Shown: piece after piece, positions 36,535 to 46,511 of the stretch
Position numbering within the stretch: position 1 is the stretch's first letter
Layout of the letters: each line of letters starts with the position of its first letter
Source: Balneola sp.
GTDB taxonomy: Bacteria; Bacteroidota; Rhodothermia; Balneolales; Balneolaceae
Reading direction: 5' to 3'
Length of the DNA stretch: 64,000 nucleotides
Assembly (NCBI GenBank): GCA_002694685.1
Contig: NZMW01000004.1
Coordinates: 368,632-432,631 of the forward strand
The notes under the pieces: model-generated
The model's database searches: none
Told to the model about the DNA's origin: nothing
The model's input: the letters and a program-made list of their open reading frames with translations, nothing else
Position numbers and translations under genes: made by a program

Positions 36535-36546
36535 TGAGTATTGCTT

Positions 36547-38316
36547 ATGACTATTGAGGGGCTAATAGTTTTAGGTATAATTCTAATATGCTTAGTACTG
36601 CTTATAAGTACTGCTATTTCGGTTGATATAGTTCTTTTCGGAGGACTTGCATTCATATTCATAGCAGGTATTATTCCTGCCGATCAGGCACTTTCTGGAT
36701 TCTCAAATGAAGGGATGTTAACAGTCGGGGCTTTATATATCGTAGCAGCAGGTCTAAAAGAAACTGGAGCAATACAGTTTATTGTCCAAAAAGTAATGGG
36801 GAATGCAAGAACGGTAAAAGCAGCTCAATTAAGGATTATGAGTCCTGTGATGATCATGAGTGCTTTTCTAAATAACACGCCAATTGTAGCCTCATTTATA
36901 CCTGCATTGGAGCGCTGGAGTAGGATTTCAAAGATACCGGTCTCAAAAATATTTATACCTCTTAGTTATGCGGCTATTCTAGGTGGAACCTGTACCCTTA
37001 TTGGGACAAGTACAAACCTGATTATCAACGGGTTGTTAATTGATGAAGCATCAACCCAATCTATAGGAATTCTAGAACCTGCTTTAATCGGAATTCCATG
37101 TGCAATAGTTGGCTTTATTTATCTGCTTATATTTGGTGACAAGCTATTGCCGGTCCGGGGTTCCAGTATGGATACATTTAAGGATCCAAGAGAATATACC
37201 ATTGAGATGATTGTGCAGGATAATGCTATTCTATCAGGTCAGACAATTGAGGATGCAGGTCTGAGAAATCTACCCGGCTTATTTCTAATTGAAATTCAGC
37301 GTAATGGCAGAGCTATACCGGCGCCTGGTCCTTATGAAAAACTAAGAGGGGATGATCGGTTAATTTTCACCGGAATTGTTGACTCCATTATAGATTTGCA
37401 ACAGATCAGTGGTTTGAAACATGCTACAACCCAGGTTTTTAAGCTTAACGCGCCTCGTAATGAACGGCAGATGATTGAAGCGGTCGTTTCTCGTTCCAAC
37501 CCATTGATGGGAAGAACGATAAGGGACGGTAATTTTAGGGATCGGTATGATGCGGTCGTTTTGGCGGTTTCAAGAAGTGGGGAAAGGATCAATGAGAAAA
37601 TCGGTGATATCACTTTGAAAAGTGGTGATGTCTTACTTCTTGAAACACTCCCAAATTTTGTTCAGAAATACCGAAATTCGAGTGATTTTTATTTAGTGAG
37701 CTCAATTGAAGACTCTTCTCCGGTAACCTATGACAAAGCTTGGATTGCAGGATTGTCTTTAGTAGCCATGGTATTGCTCGCAGCAACAGGTGTTTTAAGT
37801 ATGCTTCAGGCGGCTATTGTAGCAGGGGGATTGTTACTAGTAACCAAATGTTTCAGATACTCAACTGCACTGGAAAGTGTAGACTGGCGCGTTTTAATCG
37901 CAATCGCCTCAGCTTTAGGCTTGGGAAGCGCACTGGACTATACAGGAGTCGCAGAACATCTCGCAGCTAACTTGTTATCGCTTGCTGGGGACAATCCTAC
38001 ATTAGCTCTATTGTTTACGTATTTGGCAACTTGGATTCTTACCGAGATGATTACAAACAATGCCGCAGCTGTCCTCCTATTCCCAATAGCAGTATCTTTG
38101 GCAAACTCACTCGGGGTAGACTTTATGCCTTTTGCTATGGTAATGATAATAGCAGCATCCTCTAGTTTTTCAACTCCAATTGGATATCAAACTAATTTGA
38201 TGGTTTATGGTCCTGGAGGATATAGATTCACTGATTTTACAAGAATCGGGCTCCCATTGAATTTGATCATAGCAACAGTAGCCGTATCTTTGATTCCTCA
38301 TATATGGAATTTTTAA
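36547..38316 (+). CDS. SLC13/DASS-family transporter with two RCK_C (TrkA-C) domains
   Basis: A 589-residue membrane protein. I prefer the ATG at 36547; a TTG two codons upstream is possible. It has about ten to twelve helices with the family blocks MSAFLNNTPIVASFIPALE and GTCTLIGTSTNLIINGLL, and a second half-repeat ITNNAAAVLLFPIAVSLA (seen as MITNNAAAVLLFP). Two cytoplasmic RCK_C domains sit between about 205 and 370. Proteins of this layout are sulfate or related anion transporters. Its place directly before cysQ-cysD-cysNC supports sulfate as substrate. Confidence 0.9.
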   Translation: MTIEGLIVLGIILICLVLLISTAISVDIVLFGGLAFIFIAGIIPADQALSGFSNEGMLTVGALYIVAAGLKETGAIQFIVQKVMGNARTVKAAQLRIMSPVMIMSAFLNNTPIVASFIPALERWSRISKIPVSKIFIPLSYAAILGGTCTLIGTSTNLIINGLLIDEASTQSIGILEPALIGIPCAIVGFIYLLIFGDKLLPVRGSSMDTFKDPREYTIEMIVQDNAILSGQTIEDAGLRNLPGLFLIEIQRNGRAIPAPGPYEKLRGDDRLIFTGIVDSIIDLQQISGLKHATTQVFKLNAPRNERQMIEAVVSRSNPLMGRTIRDGNFRDRYDAVVLAVSRSGERINEKIGDITLKSGDVLLLETLPNFVQKYRNSSDFYLVSSIEDSSPVTYDKAWIAGLSLVAMVLLAATGVLSMLQAAIVAGGLLLVTKCFRYSTALESVDWRVLIAIASALGLGSALDYTGVAEHLAANLLSLAGDNPTLALLFTYLATWILTEMITNNAAAVLLFPIAVSLANSLGVDFMPFAMVMIIAASSSFSTPIGYQTNLMVYGPGGYRFTDFTRIGLPLNLIIATVAVSLIPHIWNF

Positions 38317-38330
38317 ACAAAGATAGGTGA

Positions 38331-39104
38331 ATGCTTAATCAAGTCATTAAGACAGCAGAGAAAGCGGGAAAAAAGATATTAGAATTTTATGAGACGGACG
38401 TGGAGGTAATCACCAAAGAAGATGACTCTCCACTAACAAAAGCCGATCTCGCAGCTCATCATATAATTGTAGACGCACTCAAAGAAATTGATCCGGGAAC
38501 TCCCATCATTTCTGAAGAATCCGGCCTTCCAAGCTACGAAGAGCGTAAAGAATGGACTAAGTTTTGGTTGGTTGATCCACTGGATGGTACTAAGGAGTTC
38601 ATCAAGAAGAATGGCGAATTTACCGTCAATATTGCTTTAATAGAAAACCAAAAACCGGTTATGGGTGTGGTTTATGTTCCTGCTTTCGATGTTATGTATT
38701 ATGCAGAAAAAAGTATAGGGTCTTTTAAAAAGGAAAATGGAAAAGAAGCAGTTAAGCTAAACAGTCCTGCATTTGAAGCACCCGGTAAAGCACGTATTGT
38801 GGTGAGCCGATCTCACGGTGATGACCAAACCGCGAAGAAATTATCTAAACTTGGAATAGAGGTCAGTGAGGAAGTGCCTTCCGGAAGCTCTATTAAGTTT
38901 TGTTTGGTGGCTGAAGGTAAAGCAGATTTATACCCACGCTTAGGACCAACCATGGAATGGGATACCGGTGCAGCCGATGCTATTTACAGGTATTCTATTG
39001 ATGGAGGGGAAAAGTTCTCACCTTTGGTTTACAACAAAGAGTCCTTAAAAAATCCTTATTTTCTTTTAGGAACAAATACCAAAACAGATTTAGAGAGTCT
39101 ATAG
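38331..39104 (+). CDS. cysQ: 3'(2'),5'-bisphosphate nucleotidase CysQ
   Basis: A 257-residue inositol-monophosphatase-fold enzyme that hydrolyses PAP to AMP, clearing the by-product of PAPS use. The metal-site blocks are visible: ITKEDDSPLTKAD, IISEESG and WLVDPLDGTKEFI, with MEWDTGAADAI towards the end. It lies 14 bp after the transporter and 44 bp before cysD. Confidence 0.95.
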   Translation: MLNQVIKTAEKAGKKILEFYETDVEVITKEDDSPLTKADLAAHHIIVDALKEIDPGTPIISEESGLPSYEERKEWTKFWLVDPLDGTKEFIKKNGEFTVNIALIENQKPVMGVVYVPAFDVMYYAEKSIGSFKKENGKEAVKLNSPAFEAPGKARIVVSRSHGDDQTAKKLSKLGIEVSEEVPSGSSIKFCLVAEGKADLYPRLGPTMEWDTGAADAIYRYSIDGGEKFSPLVYNKESLKNPYFLLGTNTKTDLESL

Positions 39105-39148
39105 AACTCGGAAATTTTTATAAAATCATAAATATTGACATCAGTCTA

Positions 39149-40057
39149 ATGAGTGAAAAAAGAACGCATTCACATCTTAAAGAATTAGAAGACGAAGGAA
39201 TTTATATAATGAGGGAAGTGGCTGCTCAGTTTGAGCGACCTGTTCTTCTTTTTTCTGGAGGAAAGGACTCGATCGTAATGTTTCATTTAGCATTAAAAGC
39301 CTTTCATCCGGGTAAAGTACCGTTTCCTTTAATGCACATTGACACGGGGCATAATTTCAAAGAGACCATCGAATTCCGAGATAAATTAGTTGAGAAGTAC
39401 GGAGTCGAATTAATTGTAGGAAGTGTTCAGGATTCTATTGATGCCGGTCGTGTTGAAGAGGAGACGGGGCCTGATGCCAGTCGTAACGCCCTTCAAACCA
39501 CAACACTTTTAGATACACTTAAAGAACATCAGGTTGATGCTGCATTAGGTGGTGGCCGTAGGGATGAAGAAAAAGCTCGTGCTAAGGAGCGATTCTTTTC
39601 TCACAGAGATGTATTTGGCCAGTGGGATCCAAAAAATCAGCGTCCTGAGTTGTGGAATATGTTCAACGGAAGAAAAAATCCGGGAGAAAACTTCCGAGTA
39701 TTTCCGATAAGTAACTGGACTGAGATGGATGTTTGGCAATATATAGCCCAAGAAGAAATTGATATTCCTGAGCTTTATTTCTCACACGAGCGAAAGGTTT
39801 TCAATAGAAGGGGAGTTTGGTTAGCTGATACAGACTTTGTGAATCGTATGGACGAAGAAAAACTGGAAACCAAAACAGTCCGGTTTAGAACTATTGGTGA
39901 TGCTACTTGTACAGGGGCTGTACTTTCAGATGCTTCAAATATGGAAGAGATTATTCAGGAAGTTGCTTCAGCACGTCAAACAGAGCGGGGTAATCGCCAC
40001 GATGATAAGCGAAGTGAGACGGCCATGGAAGATCGAAAAAGACAAGGGTACTTCTAG
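39149..40057 (+). CDS. cysD: Sulfate adenylyltransferase subunit 2 CysD
   Basis: A 302-residue PP-loop ATP pyrophosphatase that makes adenylyl sulfate from ATP and sulfate, driven by the CysN GTPase. The P-loop-like SGGKDSIVMFHLA, then HIDTGHNFKETIEFRD, GGGRRDEEKARAKER and a C-terminal SERGNR-type region (ARQTERGNRHDDK) match CysD at the normal length. It is the partner of the downstream cysNC. Confidence 0.96.
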   Translation: MSEKRTHSHLKELEDEGIYIMREVAAQFERPVLLFSGGKDSIVMFHLALKAFHPGKVPFPLMHIDTGHNFKETIEFRDKLVEKYGVELIVGSVQDSIDAGRVEEETGPDASRNALQTTTLLDTLKEHQVDAALGGGRRDEEKARAKERFFSHRDVFGQWDPKNQRPELWNMFNGRKNPGENFRVFPISNWTEMDVWQYIAQEEIDIPELYFSHERKVFNRRGVWLADTDFVNRMDEEKLETKTVRFRTIGDATCTGAVLSDASNMEEIIQEVASARQTERGNRHDDKRSETAMEDRKRQGYF

Positions 40058-40118
40058 ATTGCCAAATACACATCAAGCCAGACCATCAAAAGAATATAAA
40101 TTACTTTAAAGACGAGAA

Positions 40119-42053
40119 ATGAGTTCAAATAACGGCGATAAAAACAATCCAAATACAGATAATAAATACCTTGATATGGATATGCTCCGGTTTACTACAG
40201 CCGGAAGTGTGGATGATGGAAAGAGTACATTAATTGGGAGACTTTTCTATGATTCTAAGTCGATTTTCGAAGACCAGATGGAAGCTATCGAGAAATCGAG
40301 TAAAAGCAGCGGGGAAGAAGATGTAAACCTTGCTTTGTTAACAGATGGATTGAAAGCGGAGCGTGAGCAGAAAATCACCATCGATGTTGCTTACAGGTAT
40401 TTTGCGACGCCAAAAAGAAAATTCATTATTGCTGATACACCGGGGCATACTCAGTATACCCGAAACATGGTGACCGGCGCTTCGACTGCCGATTTAGCTA
40501 TTATATTGGTAGATGCTTCAAAAGGACTTTTAACTCAGTCACGCCGTCACGCATTTATATCTTCTCTTCTTCGAATTCCACATTTGGTAGTGGCTGTGAA
40601 TAAGATGGACTTGGTAGATTATGATGAAGAAGTATTTGATAAAATAGTCAGTGATTTCAGAGCTTTTGCTAAAAAGTTAAATGTAAGTAACGTAACATAT
40701 ATCCCTATTTCTGCCTTGAAGGGGGATAATGTGGTTGATAAAAGTGAAAACACCGAATGGTACAACGGCTCCACATTATTACACCATTTAGAGACCGTTA
40801 AGGTAGATGCTTCAGATAATATTGTGGATTTTCGTTTACCTGTTCAATATGTGATACGCCCAAATCAGAATTTTCGTGGATTTTCAGGAAGGATCGCCTC
40901 TGGTCATATTCGTCCCGGTGATGAAATCAAAGTATTACCATCAGGTTTAACTTCAAAAGTAAAAGAAATAGTAACCAGGGATGAGAATCTTGATATTGCC
41001 TATCCGGGTGACTCCGTAACTCTAACTATTGAGGATGAAATAGATATCAGCCGTGGGGATATGATTGTTCGCAAGAATAATGTGCCCATGGTAAGTAACG
41101 AGCTTGAGGCTTATCTCTGCTGGATGAATGAAAAAGATTTGGAGCTTAACAAGCAGTATATACTCCAGCATAACACTCGCACGGTCCAGGTATTTGTTGA
41201 AGACTTGATCTATAGAATTAACGTGGACTCATTAAGCCGTGAAGATTCGGACTCTTTGAGCCTGAATGAGATTGGTCGGGTTAAGCTTAAGACAAGTAAG
41301 CCTATTTTCTACGATCCATATCAGGTCAATCAAAAAACAGGAAGTTTTATCATCATCGACCCTGCAAGCAATGTGACTATTGGAGCAGGTATGATAAGAG
41401 CGGGTTCAACAGAATCGGGCACCTCTGATGAAGCAGATGCTGAGGCACTAATAGATAAATCTTCCGGACGTAAGAAATCTCCAAACGTAGTTTGGGAACC
41501 TTGGAACATTCCACGCGAACTTCGCGAAAAAAGAAACGGTCATAAATCTAAAATTATTTGGTTTACGGGTATTTCCGGTGCTGGCAAAAGTACTATAGCT
41601 AAAGAAGTTGAAAGGAAGCTCTGGGAAGAAGGGAAACAAACCGTGCTTCTCGATGGCGATCAGGTTCGTCACGGACTCAATGGCGACTTAGGGTTTAGTG
41701 CTTCTGATAGAACGGAAAATATCCGTAGAGTAGGCGAAGTAGCTCGTTTGTTTTATGAGCACGGAAACATTGTGTTGTGCACCTTTGTGTCTCCTTACGT
41801 GAAGGACAGAGAAGAAGCCAAAGAATTGTTTCCGGACGGAGAGTTTCAGGAAGTTCATATTAAATGTGATCCTAAAACAGCCCAAGAAAGAGATCCAAAA
41901 GGTTTATATAAGAAAGCTGAAGAAGGTGAGATTACCGGATTAACAGGTTATGATGCTGATTATGAAGCTTCGGATAACCCTGCCTTAACAATTAATACAG
42001 ATGAACTTTCAGTTGAAGAAGCTGTTGAGAAAATTCTTGAATTGATGTCTTAA
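40119..42053 (+). CDS. cysNC: CysNC: sulfate adenylyltransferase GTPase fused to APS kinase
   Basis: A 644-residue bifunctional protein. The N-terminal GTPase part has GSVDDGKSTLIGRLFYDSKS, DTPGHTQYTRNM and NKMD, followed by EF-Tu-like beta domains (to about 440). The C-terminal APS kinase has its own P-loop GISGAGKSTIAKEVE, LDGDQVRHGLNGDLGFS, RTENIRRVGEVA and the FVSPY block with a conserved Ser. Together with CysD it turns sulfate into PAPS. No PAPS reductase or sulfite reductase is in the window, so PAPS could serve sulfotransferases as well as cysteine synthesis. A terminator follows. Confidence 0.96.
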   Translation: MSSNNGDKNNPNTDNKYLDMDMLRFTTAGSVDDGKSTLIGRLFYDSKSIFEDQMEAIEKSSKSSGEEDVNLALLTDGLKAEREQKITIDVAYRYFATPKRKFIIADTPGHTQYTRNMVTGASTADLAIILVDASKGLLTQSRRHAFISSLLRIPHLVVAVNKMDLVDYDEEVFDKIVSDFRAFAKKLNVSNVTYIPISALKGDNVVDKSENTEWYNGSTLLHHLETVKVDASDNIVDFRLPVQYVIRPNQNFRGFSGRIASGHIRPGDEIKVLPSGLTSKVKEIVTRDENLDIAYPGDSVTLTIEDEIDISRGDMIVRKNNVPMVSNELEAYLCWMNEKDLELNKQYILQHNTRTVQVFVEDLIYRINVDSLSREDSDSLSLNEIGRVKLKTSKPIFYDPYQVNQKTGSFIIIDPASNVTIGAGMIRAGSTESGTSDEADAEALIDKSSGRKKSPNVVWEPWNIPRELREKRNGHKSKIIWFTGISGAGKSTIAKEVERKLWEEGKQTVLLDGDQVRHGLNGDLGFSASDRTENIRRVGEVARLFYEHGNIVLCTFVSPYVKDREEAKELFPDGEFQEVHIKCDPKTAQERDPKGLYKKAEEGEITGLTGYDADYEASDNPALTINTDELSVEEAVEKILELMS

Positions 42054-42085
42054 AAAAAATTCATTTTTGTTTTTAAGAGCCAAGA

Positions 42086-42112
42086 GGCAGTCATACCAGA
42101 CTGCCTTTTTTG
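42086..42112 (+). terminator. Rho-independent terminator after cysNC
   Basis: GGCAGTC (42086-42092), a six-base loop, GACTGCC (42099-42105), and then a run of T. It ends the sulfate-activation transcript 33 bp after cysNC. Confidence 0.9.
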
Positions 42113-42184
42113 TTACATTAAGTAACTGGCCGATAATGACTTGGCAAGAATTATCTGAAATAACAATCATGCAAGTTTAACAAT

Positions 42185-43864
42185 ATGAATTTTAGTTTAC
42201 TTAGTTTTGGTCGTCTCATATTTCTTGTGATTGTCATTCTCGCCTTTAGTTTAAATTCGCTTAATGCCCAAATTTTCACCCCTCAAACCGAATTTACTCG
42301 TCAAGATACTCTTCGGGGTTCAATTACTCCGGAAAGGGAATGGTGGGATCTGACGTACTATCACCTGAACGTTAAAGTGGATATAGCGGATAGTTCTATT
42401 TCAGGTTCTAATCTAGTGCAGTATAAAGTGCTGAAGCCATTTCAGGTGATGCAGATTGATTTGCAGGAGCCTATGGAGATATCAAGAATTACACAGGCCG
42501 GGGAGTCATTAGATTTTGAGAGAGAAGGAAATGCCTTTTTTATTTCCCTAAACCAAAAGCAGGTTGAAGGGGATGTAAATCAAATTCAAATTAATTTTTC
42601 AGGAAAGCCAACGGTGGCGGTTCGGCCGCCTTGGGATGGTGGATTTACCTGGACTCAGGATAGCAATGGAAACCCCTTTGTTGCAACTTCAAATCAAGGA
42701 ATTGGAGCCAGTATTTGGTGGCCAAATAAAGATCATCCTTATGACGAAGTTGACAGCCTGCTCATCAGTGTAAATACACCGGATTCATTAATGGATGTTT
42801 CCAATGGCCGACTCCGGGGAGTTGATGAACTTAAAAACGGGACTAAGACGTGGAATTGGTTCGTTTCAAATCCAATTAACAGCTACGGAGTTAATATTAA
42901 TATCGGTGACTATGTACATTTTAGCGAAGAGTATGAGGGTGAAAAGGGTACTTTAGATCTGGACTATTATGTGCTCCGTGAAAACCTCGAGAAAGCTAAA
43001 GAGCAATTCAAACAGGTAAAGCCAATGATGGATGCTTTTGAGTACTGGTTTGGCCCGTATCCTTTTTATGAGGATGGCTATAAACTAGTAGAAGTCCCTT
43101 ATCTTGGCATGGAGCATCAGAGTTCGGTCACTTATGGCAATGGATATGAAAACGGTTATTTAGGACGAGATTTGAGCGGTTCAGGATGGGGGTTGAAGTT
43201 TGATTTTATCATTATTCATGAAACCGGTCATGAGTGGTTTGCCAATAGTATTACCTATGCAGATGTTGCTGATATGTGGATTCACGAGGGTTTTACCAAC
43301 TATTCGGAGAGCTTATATTTGGATTATCACTATGGAGAAAAGGCGGCTAACGAATATGTTCAGGGGCTTAGATTAGGTATTCAGAATGATCGACCTCTGA
43401 TTGGAACTTACGGAGTGCATCATGAAGGTTCAGGAGATATGTATAATAAGGGTGGGAATCTTTTACATACACTTCGGCAAGTTGCAGATGACGATTCTTT
43501 ATGGAGGGCAACACTGCGAGGGCTGAATAAAGAATTCTACCACCAAACCGTATCAACCCAACAAATAGAAGATTACATAAGTGAAAAAATTGGGTTGAAC
43601 TTAGATCCGGTTTTTGATCAATATCTCCGAGATATCCGAATTCCAACTCTGGAGTATGCCTATAGAAATGGAGAGCTGAACTTTCGCTGGGGGAATGCGG
43701 TAGAGGGGTTTAACCTTCCGATAGATGTGAATTTGAATGGTAATGAAGTCAGGCTGCAACCAACCACTTCATGGCAGAGGTTAAAGGTTGGGTCAGTTGA
43801 ATCCCTTAAACTCGCCGTTGACCCAAACTATTATGTAAGCAGCTTCAATTTACTTGCTGAGTAA
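42185..43864 (+). CDS. M1-family metallopeptidase (aminopeptidase N-like), exported
   Basis: A 559-residue zinc peptidase with a signal peptide (1-29, ending LNAQ). The zinc site is HETGH (345-349) with the downstream Glu368 in WIHEGFTNYSE, at the spacing of M1 enzymes. The exopeptidase block appears as YLGMEHQSSVTYG, with His where GAMEN has Asn. It lacks the C-terminal helical domain of E. coli PepN, so it is a short M1 form. It probably trims peptides in the periplasm. It ends 4 bp from the convergent cytochrome gene. Confidence 0.94.
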   Translation: MNFSLLSFGRLIFLVIVILAFSLNSLNAQIFTPQTEFTRQDTLRGSITPEREWWDLTYYHLNVKVDIADSSISGSNLVQYKVLKPFQVMQIDLQEPMEISRITQAGESLDFEREGNAFFISLNQKQVEGDVNQIQINFSGKPTVAVRPPWDGGFTWTQDSNGNPFVATSNQGIGASIWWPNKDHPYDEVDSLLISVNTPDSLMDVSNGRLRGVDELKNGTKTWNWFVSNPINSYGVNINIGDYVHFSEEYEGEKGTLDLDYYVLRENLEKAKEQFKQVKPMMDAFEYWFGPYPFYEDGYKLVEVPYLGMEHQSSVTYGNGYENGYLGRDLSGSGWGLKFDFIIIHETGHEWFANSITYADVADMWIHEGFTNYSESLYLDYHYGEKAANEYVQGLRLGIQNDRPLIGTYGVHHEGSGDMYNKGGNLLHTLRQVADDDSLWRATLRGLNKEFYHQTVSTQQIEDYISEKIGLNLDPVFDQYLRDIRIPTLEYAYRNGELNFRWGNAVEGFNLPIDVNLNGNEVRLQPTTSWQRLKVGSVESLKLAVDPNYYVSSFNLLAE

Positions 43865-43868
43865 GAAA

Positions 43869-44855
43869 TTAATCTCCAGCAGGCGTAAACTTAGTTATGA
43901 GATTCTCAACCGGAGTGGCAGTTCTCAGATAAGCATAAATAGCTTTAAGTTCATCTTCCGACATTCTGGAATACATACTCCATGGCATGGATGTATTAAA
44001 CTGACCGGCTGAGACTTCATGAAATATAAATGTAGAATCTGCATACTCCTTAAACCGGTCAACGAACTGAGCTTCAGTCCATGAGCCAATACCGGTATTC
44101 ATATCGGGACTTATATTTGCAGTTCGTGTAATACTTCCATCCTCCATAAGAAACTCCATGCCTCCGGCAAAGGTCATTCCCGGTATATCAGCACCTTGTT
44201 CTTTGGGGGTATGGCAGTCCATGCAACTCGCCGTAGTTACTAAATATTTACCCCACTCCACAGGATCACTTTTGTCAGGTTTAGCATCCGAAAGCTCAGC
44301 TTTGGCGGGTATTGTATTTATGATGAAGTTCATCGGGAAAAATGATTCAGATGCCGGGACTTCATTTTCGACAGGTTCTAATGTCCTTAAATAAGCGATT
44401 ATAGAATACACGTCTTCCTTGTCCATTTGTGCATAATTTGGATAAGGCATAATGGGGAATAGGGCTCGTCCATCTTTTCCAACACCAGATGTAATGGCTC
44501 GATATACTTCGCCATCAGTCCAGTCACCTAAATTTGCAGGAGTGAGGTTTGATGCATAGTAATTGCCCGGAAAGTTTTCTTCTACACCAAATCTATTCCC
44601 ACCGGCACCGAGCATTTCGCTATTTATGGGATGGGTGAATTTGGACTTTTCCTGTGGGGAATGGCAATGCATGCAAACTGCTACATTATTAGCAAGATGC
44701 TCACCTCTTTCTATACGTGCTTCAGTCTGTTCGACTTGAATCTCAGGAGCAGGTCCAACATTTGGAAGTCCGTTCGAAACATAGATCAATAAAACTGAAA
44801 CCGCAGTTATTAAGACAAAAAATGTGACCCCTAATACCATTAAGAACTTTTTCAT
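43869..44855 (-). CDS. Membrane-anchored dihaem cytochrome c
   Basis: A 328-residue protein with an N-terminal membrane helix (about 5-27) and two class I cytochrome c domains: CMHCH (61-65) and CMDCH (211-215). Each is followed by a Met-containing segment and IYAYLR/IIAYLR ends. The type resembles the cytochrome subunit of membrane alcohol or sugar dehydrogenases, but no dehydrogenase gene is beside it. It could feed electrons to the oxidase. Confidence 0.9.
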   Translation of the reverse strand: MKKFLMVLGVTFFVLITAVSVLLIYVSNGLPNVGPAPEIQVEQTEARIERGEHLANNVAVCMHCHSPQEKSKFTHPINSEMLGAGGNRFGVEENFPGNYYASNLTPANLGDWTDGEVYRAITSGVGKDGRALFPIMPYPNYAQMDKEDVYSIIAYLRTLEPVENEVPASESFFPMNFIINTIPAKAELSDAKPDKSDPVEWGKYLVTTASCMDCHTPKEQGADIPGMTFAGGMEFLMEDGSITRTANISPDMNTGIGSWTEAQFVDRFKEYADSTFIFHEVSAGQFNTSMPWSMYSRMSEDELKAIYAYLRTATPVENLITKFTPAGD

Positions 44856-44978
44856 TGCATTTATTATGTAGTTAGAGAAGCTTTTGTATCCCGATTATTA
44901 AACAAACAGCCTCATAGGTTGAGCCTAATTTGCATAATTTTTCTCTAATAGTCTACAGGGCAATAAGTTAGGGTAAAC

Positions 44979-45611
44979 TCAAATAGTGAAGGTGATATGG
45001 CGGCCGTCGATATCCAGTTTTTTAAAACCAAACTCTTTTCTCATCCACTCTAATGTATCAGGGTGATAGAAGATAACATGCGTTTCGTCACTTTTGTAAT
45101 ACCAGGCGTGAAAATCGATATCATCCGTATAAATATCAGTCTTAAGAAAAAGAGCACCACCGCTTTTAAGCATTTTTTTTAGGTTGGTGAACTCTTTATG
45201 AGGATGATGAAAATGTTCCATAACCTCACAACTCACGATATAGTCATACTTTAAACTCAGTACATCAGGGTTATTGTCAAAGAAAGGGTCGAAGGTATTT
45301 ATGGTGTAGCCTTGGTCGATAAGCATTTTAGTGATCACGGGACCTGTCCCAGAACCGAAGTCTAATCCTAAAGAGTCTGGTTTAAAAGCCCCCATAATTT
45401 TTTCAACCAGTGGAGATACAAATTCCTGATAGCGCGGGTCTTCCACATTATTGTCATGACTTTCATACCGAAATATTTCTTCTTCGGGAGTTGGGTAGTC
45501 ATTTATATCCATCAAGATTGCCCGGCAGTTTTGGCAGCGATGGTATTGCCGGTCTTCCTTTTCATAGTAATAAAAGGGATCTGTTTTGGAGGAACAGAGT
45601 GTACACTTCAT
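44979..45611 (-). CDS. SAM-dependent methyltransferase with N-terminal zinc ribbon
   Basis: A 210-residue class I methyltransferase. Two CxxC pairs at the start (CTLCSSK and RCQNCRAI) form a zinc ribbon. The SAM-binding motif LDFGSGTGPVI follows at about residues 79-89, then VSCEVMEHFHHPHKEF (motif with the acidic Glu). The target is unknown; this layout occurs in small-molecule or glycan methyltransferases. It lies alone on the minus strand. Confidence 0.88.
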   Translation of the reverse strand: MKCTLCSSKTDPFYYYEKEDRQYHRCQNCRAILMDINDYPTPEEEIFRYESHDNNVEDPRYQEFVSPLVEKIMGAFKPDSLGLDFGSGTGPVITKMLIDQGYTINTFDPFFDNNPDVLSLKYDYIVSCEVMEHFHHPHKEFTNLKKMLKSGGALFLKTDIYTDDIDFHAWYYKSDETHVIFYHPDTLEWMRKEFGFKKLDIDGRHITFTI

Positions 45612-45620
45612 AATACTTTT

Positions 45621-45648
45621 TGAAGGAAGGTAGGAGTTCCTTCCTTCA
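45621..45648. other. Perfect hairpin between methyltransferase and MBL genes
   Basis: TGAAGGAAGG (45621-45630) pairs perfectly with CCTTCCTTCA (45639-45648) around an eight-base loop. In the direction of the minus-strand genes it is followed by A rather than T residues, so it does not qualify as a normal terminator. A processing site or a terminator without U-tract are possibilities. Confidence 0.45.
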
Positions 45649-45659
45649 TATGTTAAGCC

Positions 45660-46409
45660 CTATCTTGGATACCAATTCTTGAGTCGCACTTCGATATCTT
45701 TATTTCCAGCATCAACCAGCTTTTTAAACTCTTCGATATCTTGTCCGCGGTGGTGATAAGGGTACACGATGGTCGGTTCAAAATCTAATACCGCATCTGA
45801 GGCTTGATTAATATCCATGGTGTAGGGTAAGTTCATACAAACAAAGGCCACGTCAATTCCTTCAAGATTACGCATTTCAGGAATGCCTTCTGTATCACCG
45901 GAAACGTACACGTCTTTACCGCCCATACTCAGCACATATCCATTTCCCCAGCCTTTTGCATGCCGTGCGCCTTCTTCCGGGAGATTATACATAGGAACGG
46001 CGTTGATGGTGATTCCTTCATACTCCATGCTTTCGCCATTTGAAATTACTGTAGTTTGCGCGAGATATTCTTCGGGCATTTCGTCTGCAACAGCTTGGGG
46101 TACGTAGAAAGAAGTGTTAGTCGTATTCAGGCTCGCGAGCGCCTCTGGACTTAAATGATCGCCGTGTGGATGAGTTATGAGTATGACATCCGGTGCTGGT
46201 TTTTCATCATACAAATTAGCTGAACCCCATGGGTCCATGTAAACCGTTTGTCCATTCCATTCAAAAATTACAGTTCCGTGTAGGACAGGATGGATAACCA
46301 AGTCACCCTGCTCCGTTTCAATCCGATCCGGATCATTATTTAACTGAGCAAAGCCCAAGCTAAAAGTTAAAAGCGAAACCAGAACTACGAAGATGAAATT
46401 ACGAAGCAT
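45660..46409 (-). CDS. Exported MBL-fold metal-dependent hydrolase (UlaG-like)
   Basis: A 249-residue metallo-beta-lactamase-fold hydrolase with a signal peptide (1-21). The metal motif HPHGDH is at 80-85, SGDTEGIPE supplies the bridging Asp, and YPYHHRGQD the last His. It resembles the UlaG/L-ascorbate-6-phosphate lactonase-like branch, but the export signal makes that substrate doubtful. Confidence 0.9.
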   Translation of the reverse strand: MLRNFIFVVLVSLLTFSLGFAQLNNDPDRIETEQGDLVIHPVLHGTVIFEWNGQTVYMDPWGSANLYDEKPAPDVILITHPHGDHLSPEALASLNTTNTSFYVPQAVADEMPEEYLAQTTVISNGESMEYEGITINAVPMYNLPEEGARHAKGWGNGYVLSMGGKDVYVSGDTEGIPEMRNLEGIDVAFVCMNLPYTMDINQASDAVLDFEPTIVYPYHHRGQDIEEFKKLVDAGNKDIEVRLKNWYPR

Positions 46410-46511
46410 GTTTATGGGATTAATTAATATTCAATTTTCAAACTAAAGAAATGGAGCTAACATTCATGTCGGTATTGAACATCAACCCAATGATACTAGA
46501 TATTCCAAGAA

